A DNA stretch of 64,000 bases from Parashewanella sp965200795 (GTDB lineage Bacteria; Pseudomonadota; Gammaproteobacteria; Enterobacterales; Shewanellaceae): positions 124,001 to 188,000 of the forward strand of contig CBDAVB010000012.1 in NCBI GenBank assembly GCA_965200795.1, in the 5' to 3' direction. The notes beneath the pieces are model-generated. The model searched no databases, had not been told where the DNA came from, and saw only the letters and a program-made list of their open reading frames with translations. Positions 1 to 9,126 of this stretch are shown piece by piece; position 1 is the first letter of the stretch, and each line of letters begins with the position of its first letter. The translations under genes and the position numbers were made by a program.

Positions 1-80
1 TTAACATTGCCGGTATCAGGGTGCGGCGGGTTTTTTAGTCACTCTGAACAAAGTAACGCAAGTTGTGTATGCCGGTAAAT
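1..80. repeat. Family B repeat, partial copy cut by window edge
   Basis: The first 80 bases match parts of other family B copies: the TTAACATTGCCGGTATCA start resembles 19479-19498, and the TTAGTCACTC...GTATGCCGGTAA part resembles 21096-21143. The copy runs off the left edge, so its outer inverted repeat is not seen. It is non-coding and lies upstream of the bactofilin gene. Confidence 0.55.
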
Positions 81-260
81 TAATTTTGACCTTTGTACCG
101 GCCGCAAGCCCGCCTTGAACCTTGTCCGGACGCGTCAATTACGTTTATTTCGAAGTCCTGGCTTTAGAAATGACAACATAGGGTCGTTTTGCTTTATTAA
201 TTGAACAATCGAACGGAGCAGGGTAGTATCTGGCTACCTGTCCAGAAATAAAGCAGAATT

Positions 261-665
261 ATGTTTGGAAAAAAGAACTCATTTTCTGAGTTAACCTACA
301 TCGCAAAAGGCACTAAGATTACCGGAGAGACGATTTTTTCCGGTGACGCCCTCATCGGCGGATATGCTGTCGGTAACATTTCATCGAACAGCAATGTTAT
401 CATTGAACTTGACGGCATTATCGACGGCGAGGTCAGCTGCAAGGAAATTAAAATTTCAGGAAAGTGTAAGGGTAAGCTTTTCTGTGAAAAGCTCATTATT
501 ACCGCGACGGGTATTTTTGAGGGTGAGGTAAACAGTACCAGTATTGAAATTTTCGACGGCGGTCAGTTTGTCGGAACTCGCATCAGCGCTAAACCCGTGC
601 GTGACGCGTTAGAAGTAGAAGAGCCAGCCTCTCAGAATGTGACGCCAATCGAACAAGCTCAATGA
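261..665 (+). CDS. Bactofilin (polymer-forming cytoskeletal protein)
   Basis: This 134-residue protein is a small bactofilin, a family that self-assembles into membrane-linked filaments used in cell shape and positioning of envelope machinery. About residues 15-105 show the repeating short beta-strand pattern of the bactofilin beta-helix, with regularly spaced glycines (GDALIGGYAVGNI, LDGIIDGEV, ISGKCKGKLF). The N-terminal tail and a polar C-terminal tail lie outside the fold, as is usual. The ATG is preceded only by a weak purine-rich stretch. Its stop overlaps the 3' end of the convergent DUF2982 gene by 7 bases. No partner gene that would define its specific role is adjacent. Confidence 0.85.
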   Translation: MFGKKNSFSELTYIAKGTKITGETIFSGDALIGGYAVGNISSNSNVIIELDGIIDGEVSCKEIKISGKCKGKLFCEKLIITATGIFEGEVNSTSIEIFDGGQFVGTRISAKPVRDALEVEEPASQNVTPIEQAQ

Positions 666-1321
666 ATTTGAGCTTGCTTCATTGCTTTCAGCATGGTCAC
701 AAAATCTGTCAGCTCCCGGTCTAAACAGTCTTCGGGTATGTACAAGTGATAACCCAGATGCTCATCAAGCATTAAACATCTTCGGCCGAACATCGCCAGA
801 ATCCCCCGATAACGTTCATCATTGACCGTCAGCGGCATAAATTCATGGTTTAAGTATGACTCCAGCGCCTCTTCACCGCCCGCCTGAGCGCCCGCCGTCA
901 TTAAAAGAGAGCGCTGCTCGGTCAATAAGCCGGTAGCCAGCCGGGGCGAAATATTGTCTAAAACCGGGTTTATGGCTTTCAGCTTTACTCCAACATATGG
1001 CAGATCCAGCCGAAATGTCCCCCTCACGACCCCGGGAACATCGATACGCTGAATATTGTGCCAGTCAATCGTCACGTTACCCCGGCGATGAAAATAAACG
1101 ATTCCCCGCTCATTTATTTTAAAACTGACTTTAGGTTCAATTTGTTTGGCAATCCCCAGAATAAAACTGACGGCTCCCGAAGCAAATAAAATGAGCCCTT
1201 GCGCAAACCAGCCGCCGTTTATAAACAAAATGAGCGCCAGCAGCAGACCAACAGCGCCGGCTAATGTGTATAACTGGCCGTTCTCATTGCCGTTAGGAGA
1301 AATCGTTACTTCAGAGCTCAC
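659..1321 (-). CDS. DUF2982 family membrane protein
   Basis: A protein of about 220 residues with two hydrophobic segments near the N-terminus (about residues 18-58) followed by a soluble domain. It resembles the DUF2982 family found mainly in Alteromonadales and Vibrionales; no function is known. I place the start at the GTG at 1321, eight bases after an AAAGG ribosome site; a TTG at 1324 is an alternative. The start overlaps the end of elyC, so it is probably the last gene of the cysQ-mak-elyC run. Its stop overlaps the convergent bactofilin stop. Confidence 0.72.
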   Translation of the reverse strand: MSSEVTISPNGNENGQLYTLAGAVGLLLALILFINGGWFAQGLILFASGAVSFILGIAKQIEPKVSFKINERGIVYFHRRGNVTIDWHNIQRIDVPGVVRGTFRLDLPYVGVKLKAINPVLDNISPRLATGLLTEQRSLLMTAGAQAGGEEALESYLNHEFMPLTVNDERYRGILAMFGRRCLMLDEHLGYHLYIPEDCLDRELTDFVTMLKAMKQAQIH

Positions 1322-2051
1322 CAAACCAACCTTTAACTGAAATCCACGCTAAGCCAAAGTATTCATGCGTTGCTTTTTGGGCGCTTAATAAATAATCCGC
1401 TGATAAACCACGCCACTCTCCCGTTACAGCAAAGTCTGTAGGCGCGGCTTCTGGTTTTAAGCCTTTCTCCTGAAAAATATGCATGACCCGTTTCATATGA
1501 GCCGCGGACGTCACCAGCCTGAACGGGCGGTTATCTAACACTGATTTAGCGTAACAGGCTTCCTCGATAGTATCTTTCGCGAACGGAAATTGGATAATTT
1601 TCTCTTCGGGGATGCCTAACTCAACCGCGGCATCGGCTAAAACCCCGGAATGGGCGCGAATTGAATAACCATTATAACCTGAGACAATAAGACTGCAGTC
1701 GCTTCCGAGTTTAAATTGCCTGATACCTTCAACTAAACGTGATAATGCCGTATTTGACAATTGCTGAGTCGCGGGCAATGTTGTGTTATCATTATGGCCG
1801 CTTCCCAGAATCATCACATAGCACTTTCCTGTTATCGGCCGGTTATTCACTTGATAGCTGTTTTCCAGCGGGCTGACCAGATAAGTATGCGATAAATGCG
1901 TACTCAGAAAAATAATCATCAGCAATGCCGTTAACAAAATTGCGCGGGTTAACTTAGGGCGGCTGATATAAAACCAAGCCAAAATAATCAATATCGCAAT
2001 CAAAGACAGCGGCATTAAAAACTTTGAAATGATTTTTTTTACTAAAAACAT
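1311..2051 (-). CDS. elyC: ElyC-like DUF218 (YdcF/SanA) envelope biogenesis protein
   Basis: A 246-residue protein with two N-terminal membrane segments (about residues 10-28 and 36-52) and a periplasmic DUF218 domain. The layout and motifs follow E. coli ElyC, a factor in envelope integrity and undecaprenyl-phosphate-dependent peptidoglycan synthesis: an MILGSGHN strand, a NTALSRLVEGIRQF helix, a SGYNG turn, a DTIEEA motif and an LVTSAAHMKR motif. It begins 6 bases after the mak stop and overlaps the following DUF2982 gene, which indicates co-transcription. The exact reaction of ElyC is not established, so the function is by family only. Confidence 0.8.
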   Translation of the reverse strand: MFLVKKIISKFLMPLSLIAILIILAWFYISRPKLTRAILLTALLMIIFLSTHLSHTYLVSPLENSYQVNNRPITGKCYVMILGSGHNDNTTLPATQQLSNTALSRLVEGIRQFKLGSDCSLIVSGYNGYSIRAHSGVLADAAVELGIPEEKIIQFPFAKDTIEEACYAKSVLDNRPFRLVTSAAHMKRVMHIFQEKGLKPEAAPTDFAVTGEWRGLSADYLLSAQKATHEYFGLAWISVKGWFGEL

Positions 2052-2057
2052 CCCTGG

Positions 2058-2963
2058 TTAACCTTGTTCTCTGCCCCAGAGCCATGCCGCTCCTCGCACC
2101 CCGGATGAACAACCGAATTTATTTTTGAGAATCGGCGTCTTACACTCTCCGCCAAGTACATATCTTTGCAGGAGATCCGGAAGCAGCTGATAGATTTCAT
2201 CGACATTGGACATGCCGCCGCCAAGTACCACGGCATCCGGATCTAATATATTAATCAAGTGAGCCAGTGAGCGGGCCAATCTGTCCAGATAACGGTCAAA
2301 AACATCCGCCGCTAGGGGCTCACCCCGGTAAAAACGTTCCATGACTTCAATCGCTGACGCCAGCGGCTTGCCGTATTTATTGTAATCATTAACAAAACCA
2401 GTACCGCTGATGTATGTTTCGATGCAGTCATGATTACCGCAAAAACACCTTGTAGACTGATGTTCTTCAGGTGTCATCCAAGGCAGCGGATTGTGTCCCC
2501 ACTCACCGCCGATGCCATTACCGCCACCGTGAACTTTTCCGTTAACGGCGATACCGCCGCCACAACCAGTACCAAGAATAATACCAAATACTAACCCTTT
2601 ACCCGCGGCCGCACCATCGGTTGCCTCTGATACCGCAAAGCAATTTGCGTCATTCGCGACCCGAACTTCACGATTCAGTAACCGGCTTAAGTCCTTATCC
2701 AGCGGATGATCATTTATCCAGGTGGAGTTGGCATTTTTTACCAAACCCGTGAACGGGGAAATAACACCGGGAATACCAACACCAAGGCTTGCGGTTATAC
2801 CAAGGTTAACTTCCGCTTCATGAATCAGATCAGCTATCGCCGCAAGCGTACCCTGGTACACTCTGGGCGTGGGAACTCGTTTCCTGAGTATCTCCTCACC
2901 GTCCTCGGCTAAAGCTATCAATTCAATCTTCGTTCCGCCTAAATCAATACCGAAATGCATCAT
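2058..2963 (-). CDS. mak: ROK-family fructokinase (Mak type)
   Basis: A 301-residue ROK sugar kinase. Residues 4-12 hold the ATP-binding GIDLGGTKI motif. The ROK zinc site is visible as CFCGNHDCIE with the preceding WGHNPLP segment, and the C-terminus has ILDPDAVVLGGG. The sequence follows E. coli Mak closely along its whole length, including the SGVRGAAWLW end, so ATP-dependent phosphorylation of fructose (possibly mannose) is the best call; a GlcNAc or glucose kinase is less likely. It sits between cysQ (8-base gap) and elyC (6-base gap). A second, unrelated PfkB fructokinase is in the sucrose locus at 39546. Confidence 0.83.
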   Translation of the reverse strand: MMHFGIDLGGTKIELIALAEDGEEILRKRVPTPRVYQGTLAAIADLIHEAEVNLGITASLGVGIPGVISPFTGLVKNANSTWINDHPLDKDLSRLLNREVRVANDANCFAVSEATDGAAAGKGLVFGIILGTGCGGGIAVNGKVHGGGNGIGGEWGHNPLPWMTPEEHQSTRCFCGNHDCIETYISGTGFVNDYNKYGKPLASAIEVMERFYRGEPLAADVFDRYLDRLARSLAHLINILDPDAVVLGGGMSNVDEIYQLLPDLLQRYVLGGECKTPILKNKFGCSSGVRGAAWLWGREQG

Positions 2964-2971
2964 TAACTCAT

Positions 2972-3769
2972 TTACTCCATATTGCGATTTTTCGACGACG
3001 CCAGAAACTGAGGGTTAAGAATATCCTGTTTCTGATTATATTTTAGCGGCTCATCCGAATTAAGCAGATTAACACGCCCGCCGGCGGCAATTAATACGGC
3101 TTGTCCCGCGGCGGTATCCCACTCACTTGTAGGCCCTAAACGCGGGTATAAATGCGCGTCTCCGGCCGCTAACATACAAAATTTTAATGAACTTCCGACA
3201 AAAACCAGTTCATAGTCATCGAACTGAGCTAAATAATCCGCCATCTCAGGACTTTTATGGGAACGACTGCCGACAACAGTTAATTTAGAAAGAGCCGCGT
3301 TTTTATGAGGAAGAGAGAATGTGTTTCCGTTGTCCTGACACCAGGCACCGAGGCTTTCAGCACCAAAATAGCATTTATCCAGCGCCGGCGCGTACACCAC
3401 TCCCGCCGCAGGCTTTCCGTTTTCAATCAGTGCGATGTTAACCGTAAACTCACCATTTCGGTTAATAAACTCTTTAGTTCCGTCCAAAGGATCAACCAGC
3501 CAATATCGATGCCATTTTTGTCTTACTTCCCAGGGAGTCAGCGAACCTTCCTCGGATAAGACCGGATAATCAAGTTCTAAAGATTGTAATCCCTCAGCGA
3601 TAATTTTATGCGCGGCGATGTCAGCCGCGGTAACCGGTGTCTCATCACTTTTTTGTATGACCCGGACAGCTTTATTTTGATAAATTTCCATTATCGAAGC
3701 GCCTGCTTCAATGGCAATTTGACATAGTTGTTTTAATTGTTGCCGGATGATCATAGGGTAACAAAACAT
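2972..3769 (-). CDS. cysQ: 3'(2'),5'-bisphosphate nucleotidase CysQ
   Basis: A 265-residue member of the inositol monophosphatase fold that removes the 3'-phosphate from PAP (and PAPS), preventing build-up from sulfate assimilation. Metal-site motifs are present: SEEG, WLVDPLDGTKEFI and, near the C-terminus, SEWDTAAGQAVL. NGEFTVNIALI follows, as in E. coli CysQ. The ATG at 3769 is used, but the ATG at 3754 would also give a complete enzyme, and neither has a strong ribosome site. It is the first gene of the cysQ-mak-elyC-DUF2982 run. Confidence 0.88.
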   Translation of the reverse strand: MFCYPMIIRQQLKQLCQIAIEAGASIMEIYQNKAVRVIQKSDETPVTAADIAAHKIIAEGLQSLELDYPVLSEEGSLTPWEVRQKWHRYWLVDPLDGTKEFINRNGEFTVNIALIENGKPAAGVVYAPALDKCYFGAESLGAWCQDNGNTFSLPHKNAALSKLTVVGSRSHKSPEMADYLAQFDDYELVFVGSSLKFCMLAAGDAHLYPRLGPTSEWDTAAGQAVLIAAGGRVNLLNSDEPLKYNQKQDILNPQFLASSKNRNME

Positions 3770-3928
3770 ACTGATAAGAAATGTGAACGATTATGCCACT
3801 AATATAACCGGAGATAAAATAAGCATACGTTTTCATCAGAGATGCTGACGAATAAAAACAAATCTTAACAAAGGCTAACCTATTTTATATCCGGCTTCAG
3901 TGCTGGTTGTTATATGTTATATGTTAGG
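3770..3928. other. Intergenic space upstream of cysQ
   Basis: AT-rich non-coding DNA between cysQ and the family B remnant. It should contain the cysQ promoter. I see no convincing operator, RNA gene or small reading frame here. Confidence 0.4.
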
Positions 3929-4010
3929 ATAATAACTTGCCTGTTGTTGTCGTTTATTTTCGGCTTACAGCGAGACGGTGAGAGCGTGTCGCGGTTATTA
4001 CCGGCGTACA
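3929..4010. repeat. Family B repeat, truncated copy
   Basis: The stretch AATAACTTGCCTGTTGTTGTCGTTTATTTTCGGCTTA... matches the left half of the complete family B copy at 9127-9265 (CGAAATAACTTCCCTGTTTG then CGTTTATTTTTGGCTTATAC). The outer GGAACTGTCC end has been lost. It lies just beyond the FimV terminator. Confidence 0.6.
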
Positions 4011-4013
4011 CAC

Positions 4014-4041
4014 AAAAGCCCCGCGATTCGCGAGGCTTTTA
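4014..4041 (-). terminator. Rho-independent terminator after fimV
   Basis: An inverted repeat AAAAGCCCCGCG/CGCGAGGCTTTT with a short loop lies 20 bases beyond the fimV stop. On the minus strand the stem is followed by a T-rich run, as expected for a terminator of the fimV transcript. Confidence 0.7.
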
Positions 4042-4059
4042 ATTTTAAATAGCGGTTTA

Positions 4060-7000
4060 TTAACTGATTGAATTCAATAACTCGGATGCTTCGGATTGTT
4101 GTCTGTCATTGCCGTCAACTTGAATCTCTTCTAATAACGCCTTAGCGCTGTCTTTATCGTCAATTTCGATATAAGCACGGGCTAAATCTAACTTAGCGTT
4201 GACAGAATTTTCCGCATCATCGACGTCAGTCATCGGATTACTTTCAAACAAACTGTTCAAATCCGAGGATTCGCCAAAATTTACGTCAACATCTTGGTAC
4301 GGATCAGCATCACTCGAATCTTCCGATGACTCATTTAGCAGTTTATCAATATCAATGTAACCGTTTTCTTTCTGGAAACTGCTTAAATCGTCATCTGATA
4401 CTTTTTCAGCTTTAATGTCGGTATCAATTTCATTATCTAAAGCCGCAAGTGCCTCATCAACCGTCATATTATCGCCTTCAAAAGAAGACGCTTTTGAATC
4501 ATCATCGGTTTTCAAGTCACCTATATCAGCCATGTCACTCGCTAACAGCGCCTCTGTGTGTTTCATTTCATCACTGACTCTGGCGAATGAATCAAACAGT
4601 TCGTCATCATTTAAATCGACTTCAAAATCAAGATCCGGCATTGAGCTATCGCCGGCAGCCGCTTGCGGAGAACGAGTCAATTCATTATTCAGGGAGTTCA
4701 CAGAAAGATCACTTTCTGATTGAACCCGAGGTGAAATTCCATTCCCAGAGTTAAAATCGGTAACACCATTCTCTAAAGCATCTCCTTGAGCCTGCTCCGC
4801 TGAAGGTATCTGTGTCTGAAAGCTCTTAAGCTGAGATTTATTTAAGTCATCTGATGACTCGCTTAACTCCGGATCAGCTAAAGAGCCTGAATGCAGCTGA
4901 GACGGCAAGTCCACATCAAACTCAGCCATTAAAGCATCAAGATCATCCGCAGGTTCCCGCTCTGCTTGCGGTTCAATATCTTCGGCCACGACGTCATCAT
5001 CGAACCCGGCCGTCGGTTCTGTGATTTCAGGGACTGCTGATAAATCAGATTCTTGTTGTTCTTCAACGTCGCAAGTCAGAGAAACTTCAGAGTCGTTTTC
5101 TGATGACTCGATAACAGGCTCATAAGGTATATCACTCAGCTCATCCGAGTTTTGAGCGTCATCTGAACCAGACTCAACCAATTCTGTATTATCATCTTGA
5201 TCTTCACCAATATCTTCCTGAAAATCAACAGATTCAAACTCCAAACTGTCATCAGCATCAACCTCCGGTGATTCAGCGCTCTCTTCAGAAATAAGATCAA
5301 GCTCATTCTCTTTAACATCCGCCTCAATATTTTCTTCAAAAGCCGTTGGCTCAAAGTCTAACGAGTCATCCTCAGCAGTGATTTCTGACAATTCCTGAGT
5401 TTGTTCCGGCGGCAACTTAAGATGATCACCGTCTGGATCCGACCCTGTCGTTTCTTCTGAAGATGCCGGATGAAAATCCAAAGTGTCATTTTCTGAATCC
5501 GCTTCAGGAGATTCCGCGCCCTGCTCAGAGGTAAGATCAAGATTTACCTCTTCAGAATCTGTCTCTGTTGTTTCTTCAGCAGAGTCCGGTTCTGTATCTA
5601 ATGCCTCAGGCTCAACGCCTAGGGCGTTATTTTCTTTATCCGTCTCAAAAAAAACGGTATCGAACTCTGTATCTTGCGTGTCTGCAGGCTTATCTGATTC
5701 ATCCGGATTCACCTCTTCAGAATCTGTCTGTGTTGTTTCTTCAGCAGATTCCGGTTCTGTATTCAATGCCTCAGGCTCAACGCCTAGGGCGTTATTTTCT
5801 TTATCCGTCTCAAAAGAAACGGTATCGAACTCTGTATCTTGCGTGTCTGCAGGCTTATCTGATTCATCCGGATTCACCTCTTCAGAATCTGTCTGTGTTG
5901 TTTCTTCAGCAGATTCCGGTTCTGTATTCAATGCCTCAGGCTCAACGCCTAGGGCGTTATTTTCTTTATCCGTCTCAAAAGAAACGGTATCGAACTCTGT
6001 ATCTTGCGTGTCTGCAGGCTTATCTGATTCATCCGGATTCACCTCTTCAGAATCTGTCTGTGTTGTTTCTTCAGCAGATTCCGGTTCTGTATTCAATGCC
6101 TCAGGCTCAACGCCTAGGGCGTTATTTTCTTTATCCGTCTCAAAAGAAACGGTATCGAACTCTGTATCTTGCGTGTCTGCAGGCTTATCTGATTCATCCG
6201 GATTCACCTCTTCAGAATCTGTCTGTGTTGTTTCTTCAGCAGAGTCCGGCTCTGTATCTAATGCCTCAGGCTCAACGCCTAGGGCGTTATTTTCTTTATC
6301 CGTCTCAGAAAAAACGGTATCGAACTCTGTATCTTGCGTGTCTGCAGGCTTATCTGATTCATCCGGATTCACCTCTTCAGAACCTGAAACAGAGCCTGAA
6401 TCAATAATCTCTTCTGTATCAGTTTCAGAATCATTAACGTTATCCGTTGATAAACCCTCAATCTCATCTATGGTCTCTAACTCCGCGGCCGAAAGCTCGG
6501 AAATAGACTCTTCAAAAAATTCTGATACTTCAGCGGTTTTTTCTTCTGCCGTTTCCTTAAGCGACTCAGAATCTGTTTGAGAATCGAAATCGACCGATTC
6601 AGTCAGCTCATCTGAGTCGTCACCTGACGAAACATCATCTGAAGTTTCCGCGGAAGTCTCGTCAAGCTGATTTAAGAGCTCTTCTGCATCCGCGCTGATT
6701 TCATTACCTTCAATTTGCTCATCAAGAGCTTCAGCCCACAAATCATCTAAATCAGTTTCTTTACCCTCTTCTTCGGCTTCTTCCGGCGCGGTAAGGTTAT
6801 CTGTGCCGGACTCAACCTCAACTTCATCAAGCTGAACCGCCATTTCCTCGAAAACCTCATCAAGATTTTCTTCTTCAACGGCGGGTTCAAGATCAATTTC
6901 CCGCGGTTGAATTTCTTCAACGACTTCCGCCGCCTGTTCTGGCTCAACTTGTTTTTCCTCCGTGAGGTTTTCCTCAGCGGAAGGTTGCCCGCGACGCCAG

Positions 7001-7854
7001 ATTAAGAAAATAAGTAAAATGATAAGTAGTGCCGGAACGATTGCGATTGCAATAAGCATTAAAGGATTATCAAGTAAAGAGCGCCAGATATCTGTCGGCT
7101 CTTCTTCCCGCTCAAGCGCAAGCGTGTCCTGAAGAACCTTGTTTTCAGCTTTAAGTGTCGCGTTGAGCTGGCGAGTCTCAATAAGCGTACCCTCTAATAC
7201 ATCAACCTTATCAGACAATTCCGCCAGCTTATTTTTCAGCGCTTGCAAGTCATCTTTAGCTATTGTTAATTCATCTTGAGTACGACTCAGCTGATCGGTT
7301 AAGGAGATAACCTTATTTTCTTCTTCCTCTAATAACAGGGCTAGCTGGTTGATTTTTTGAGGGCTTTCAGGCTCAGTTTTTATTTCGGCGATTTGCTGTT
7401 CGATTGTTTGCGGCTTTGGTTTCTCATTGGGTTTAGCGGCTTGATTTTTCGGCTGTGTTTTTTGTTTTTTCCAGTTTTTGTCATCCTGCTCCGCACGCTC
7501 TCTCGCGATTTTTAACGGGATTGCCAACATCTTCTCAGCAGACGGAACAAGTAAAATTATTCCGGCTTCTAAGCTGTTGTAATTGGCGTTGGCAAAAGCA
7601 TGAGGATTGGCATCGTAAATCGCGGCCATCACCTGATAAATACTGACCTTATTATTCGGACGCATTTTCACGGCAATGCGCCAAAAAGTATCAGATTTAG
7701 TAGTCGGGCCGTATTGTCTGTTTTGCTGACGAGACTGCCCGTCCGGACCTGTTATCTTTAACGGTTCCGCGATTGATACCGGATTAAGGGAAACAAGAAA
7801 TACGCAAACTGAGAGTTGAATTATGCGTTTAAGATACGAAGTCCGAAAGTTCAT
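4060..7854 (-). CDS. fimV: FimV/HubP-family polar landmark protein
   Basis: A 1264-residue FimV-like inner-membrane protein that anchors polar complexes (type IV pili, flagella, chemoreceptors) and binds peptidoglycan. The ATG at 7854 is preceded by GAAAGGAAAGG, so I use it rather than the upstream ATG at 7932. In order: signal-like segment, LysM-type FimV N-domain (about 40-110), coiled coil (about 165-245), one membrane segment (about 263-285), a very long acidic cytoplasmic region, and a C-terminal TPR-like FimV domain (KLDLARAYIEIDDKDSAKALLEEI). The acidic region holds five 55-residue repeats. A neighbouring pseudopilin pair at 17-18 kb fits a type IV pilus setting, but no core pilus gene is in the window. 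Confidence 0.88.
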   Translation of the reverse strand: MNFRTSYLKRIIQLSVCVFLVSLNPVSIAEPLKITGPDGQSRQQNRQYGPTTKSDTFWRIAVKMRPNNKVSIYQVMAAIYDANPHAFANANYNSLEAGIILLVPSAEKMLAIPLKIARERAEQDDKNWKKQKTQPKNQAAKPNEKPKPQTIEQQIAEIKTEPESPQKINQLALLLEEEENKVISLTDQLSRTQDELTIAKDDLQALKNKLAELSDKVDVLEGTLIETRQLNATLKAENKVLQDTLALEREEEPTDIWRSLLDNPLMLIAIAIVPALLIILLIFLIWRRGQPSAEENLTEEKQVEPEQAAEVVEEIQPREIDLEPAVEEENLDEVFEEMAVQLDEVEVESGTDNLTAPEEAEEEGKETDLDDLWAEALDEQIEGNEISADAEELLNQLDETSAETSDDVSSGDDSDELTESVDFDSQTDSESLKETAEEKTAEVSEFFEESISELSAAELETIDEIEGLSTDNVNDSETDTEEIIDSGSVSGSEEVNPDESDKPADTQDTEFDTVFSETDKENNALGVEPEALDTEPDSAEETTQTDSEEVNPDESDKPADTQDTEFDTVSFETDKENNALGVEPEALNTEPESAEETTQTDSEEVNPDESDKPADTQDTEFDTVSFETDKENNALGVEPEALNTEPESAEETTQTDSEEVNPDESDKPADTQDTEFDTVSFETDKENNALGVEPEALNTEPESAEETTQTDSEEVNPDESDKPADTQDTEFDTVFFETDKENNALGVEPEALDTEPDSAEETTETDSEEVNLDLTSEQGAESPEADSENDTLDFHPASSEETTGSDPDGDHLKLPPEQTQELSEITAEDDSLDFEPTAFEENIEADVKENELDLISEESAESPEVDADDSLEFESVDFQEDIGEDQDDNTELVESGSDDAQNSDELSDIPYEPVIESSENDSEVSLTCDVEEQQESDLSAVPEITEPTAGFDDDVVAEDIEPQAEREPADDLDALMAEFDVDLPSQLHSGSLADPELSESSDDLNKSQLKSFQTQIPSAEQAQGDALENGVTDFNSGNGISPRVQSESDLSVNSLNNELTRSPQAAAGDSSMPDLDFEVDLNDDELFDSFARVSDEMKHTEALLASDMADIGDLKTDDDSKASSFEGDNMTVDEALAALDNEIDTDIKAEKVSDDDLSSFQKENGYIDIDKLLNESSEDSSDADPYQDVDVNFGESSDLNSLFESNPMTDVDDAENSVNAKLDLARAYIEIDDKDSAKALLEEIQVDGNDRQQSEASELLNSIS
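5550..6375 (-). repeat. Five tandem 165-bp repeats inside fimV
   Basis: Five head-to-tail copies of a 165-bp unit encode 55-residue acidic repeats with the core EEVNPDESDKPADTQDTEF. The phase was measured from identical GATTCATCCGG segments at 5696, 5861 and 6026, each 165 bases apart. The middle copies are almost base-identical; the outer two carry a few changes. The exact period and identity show recent expansion, and copy number probably varies between strains. Confidence 0.9.
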
Positions 7855-8055
7855 CCATCCTTTCCTTTCTAACATTGCTAACTCCTGAAGTAAAAGTGTG
7901 AAAATATAGATAGTCGCAATGCCGCTGAGCAATTGAATTTATTTCAGTTTACTATAAACCAGAAACCTCTTACCTGCTAGTAGGCGGAAGATCCAGGAAA
8001 CTAAAAAGCTTACGGTACCGCAAGCTTATCTTATTTTGTAATAAGTTTTGTTGTA

Positions 8056-8213
8056 AGTACCCGACTATAAGTTTTTCGATATTTTCGGCGTTCAGGGTAA
8101 GCGCTCCGCAAGGCACTCTCGCACGGTAATACGGCAGTCTTTCGAGCGGGATTAACACCGCGGAGGGCTTAAGACGGACACCAAAAAAAGTGAAAAAGTT
8201 ATAGCCGGGTATT
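8056..8213. repeat. Family A MITE, copy 1
   Basis: A copy of about 158 bp with inverted ends AGTACCCGACTATAAGTTT and (reverse) AATACCCGGCTATAACTTT, flanked on both sides by TA. The core has the family features GGCGTTCAGG, CTCCGCAAGGC and GTCTTTC. It lies upstream of fimV. Open frames through it (for example 7970-8158 minus) are not genes. Confidence 0.85.
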
Positions 8214-8221
8214 TAGAAACT

Positions 8222-9120
8222 ATGAAGGACAGTAACTTAACTCCCCTTTAATCATTAAAGTAAACAAGGGGAACAAAATATGAGCACCGTCCTTCAAGTA
8301 AAAGATAACGTAAAATATGACATTTTGTATATTGCTTTTGAACTCAGCAATAAAAAATGGAAGCCCGGTTTTTCTAATGGTGACAAAAAGCGGATAAAAA
8401 GCATCGATGCCCGTAATTGGAAAGCTTTGCATTTTGAAATCGCCCTGGCAGGAAAAGTTGCATTGTAATAATGATTGCCAGCAGCTGAGCTGTCACAGTG
8501 CACGGATTAAGTCATTGTTATGCCTGCACGGGGTTTCTGCGGACAATGTCGGCAAACTAAAAGGCCAAGTCAGACAGCTGAAGACAGCGGTACTCAATGA
8601 AGCCTTCCCCGCGGATTTAGCGGCGGAGATAGAGCGTGAATCGGATAGATATGAGACGGTCGATAAGCAAATCAGAGAAATAGAGAAATCGCAAAGGAAG
8701 CGAGTCGCAGAGGCAAGTGATAAAGCGGCACAGGAAATTAATCAGCTAATGCGGCTCAAAGGCGTAGGCTGGCAATCGGGCCGGATATTAGTGACCGAAT
8801 TTTTCCGTTGGCGGGAATTTAAGAACGCCAAACAGGTGGGGGCTTGCGCCGGAATGACGCCGACGTCTTACGATAGCGGTGACAGTCAGCGGGAGCAAGG
8901 TATTTGTAAGTCAGGCTGAATCATTTCTTAGAAGAGTTAACATCCTAATCAGGTTAGGCGTGAAACACGCATGCAATTTAAGGTTGCCGACTTAAGCCGG
9001 AACGGATAGAAGGTGGTTACCGGTTAAGGTGACAAGACTCAAACCTGAGCAGCACTTTTTAAGCACAGGAAAATTGAATGAGATAAATTTAATGATTAAA
9101 GGGCTTGACAAAACCGTCCT
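8222..9120 (+). mobile_element. Decayed IS110/IS1111-type insertion sequence
   Basis: The ends carry an imperfect subterminal inverted repeat: GAAGGACAG...CCTTTAATCATTAAA at 8224-8260 against the complement of TTTAATGATTAAAGGGCTTG...CGTCCTCAC at 9089-9123. Between them lies a transposase remnant with IS110 features. The element is about 0.9 kb, well below the usual 1.3-1.5 kb, consistent with internal deletion. A family B repeat abuts its right end. Confidence 0.7.
8280..8920 (+). pseudogene. IS110-family transposase, frameshifted and internally deleted
   Basis: The frame from the ATG at 8280 (behind AAGGGGAA) encodes an IS110-like N-terminus (IAFELSNKKWKPGFSNGDKK) and stops at 8468. A second frame then reads IS110-like middle and C-terminal parts (ARIKSLLCLHGV, a coiled segment, then LMRLKGVGWQSGRILVTEF and QVGACAGMTPTSYDSGDSQ) and stops at 8919. 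About 100 residues expected between the two parts, holding much of the DEDD catalytic region, are absent. It cannot be active. Confidence 0.78.
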
Positions 9121-9126
9121 CACAGA

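Noticed and set aside
1..260. Possible RNA gene or riboswitch before the bactofilin
   Set aside because: The structured-looking part is a family B repeat fragment; no known riboswitch core was recognised.
5550..6375. Possible CRISPR array
   Set aside because: Repeats are 165 bp with no spacers, entirely coding in the fimV frame, and no cas genes are present.
5483..6580. Long plus-strand frames (365 and 279 codons) opposite fimV
   Set aside because: They are antisense shadows of the 165-bp repeats; the repeat length is a multiple of three, so every frame free of stops in one unit stays open. No ribosome site and a Ser-rich low-complexity product.
7970..8158. Small minus-strand frame upstream of fimV
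   Set aside because: It lies largely inside family A copy 1, and similar frames recur in other copies of the repeat.
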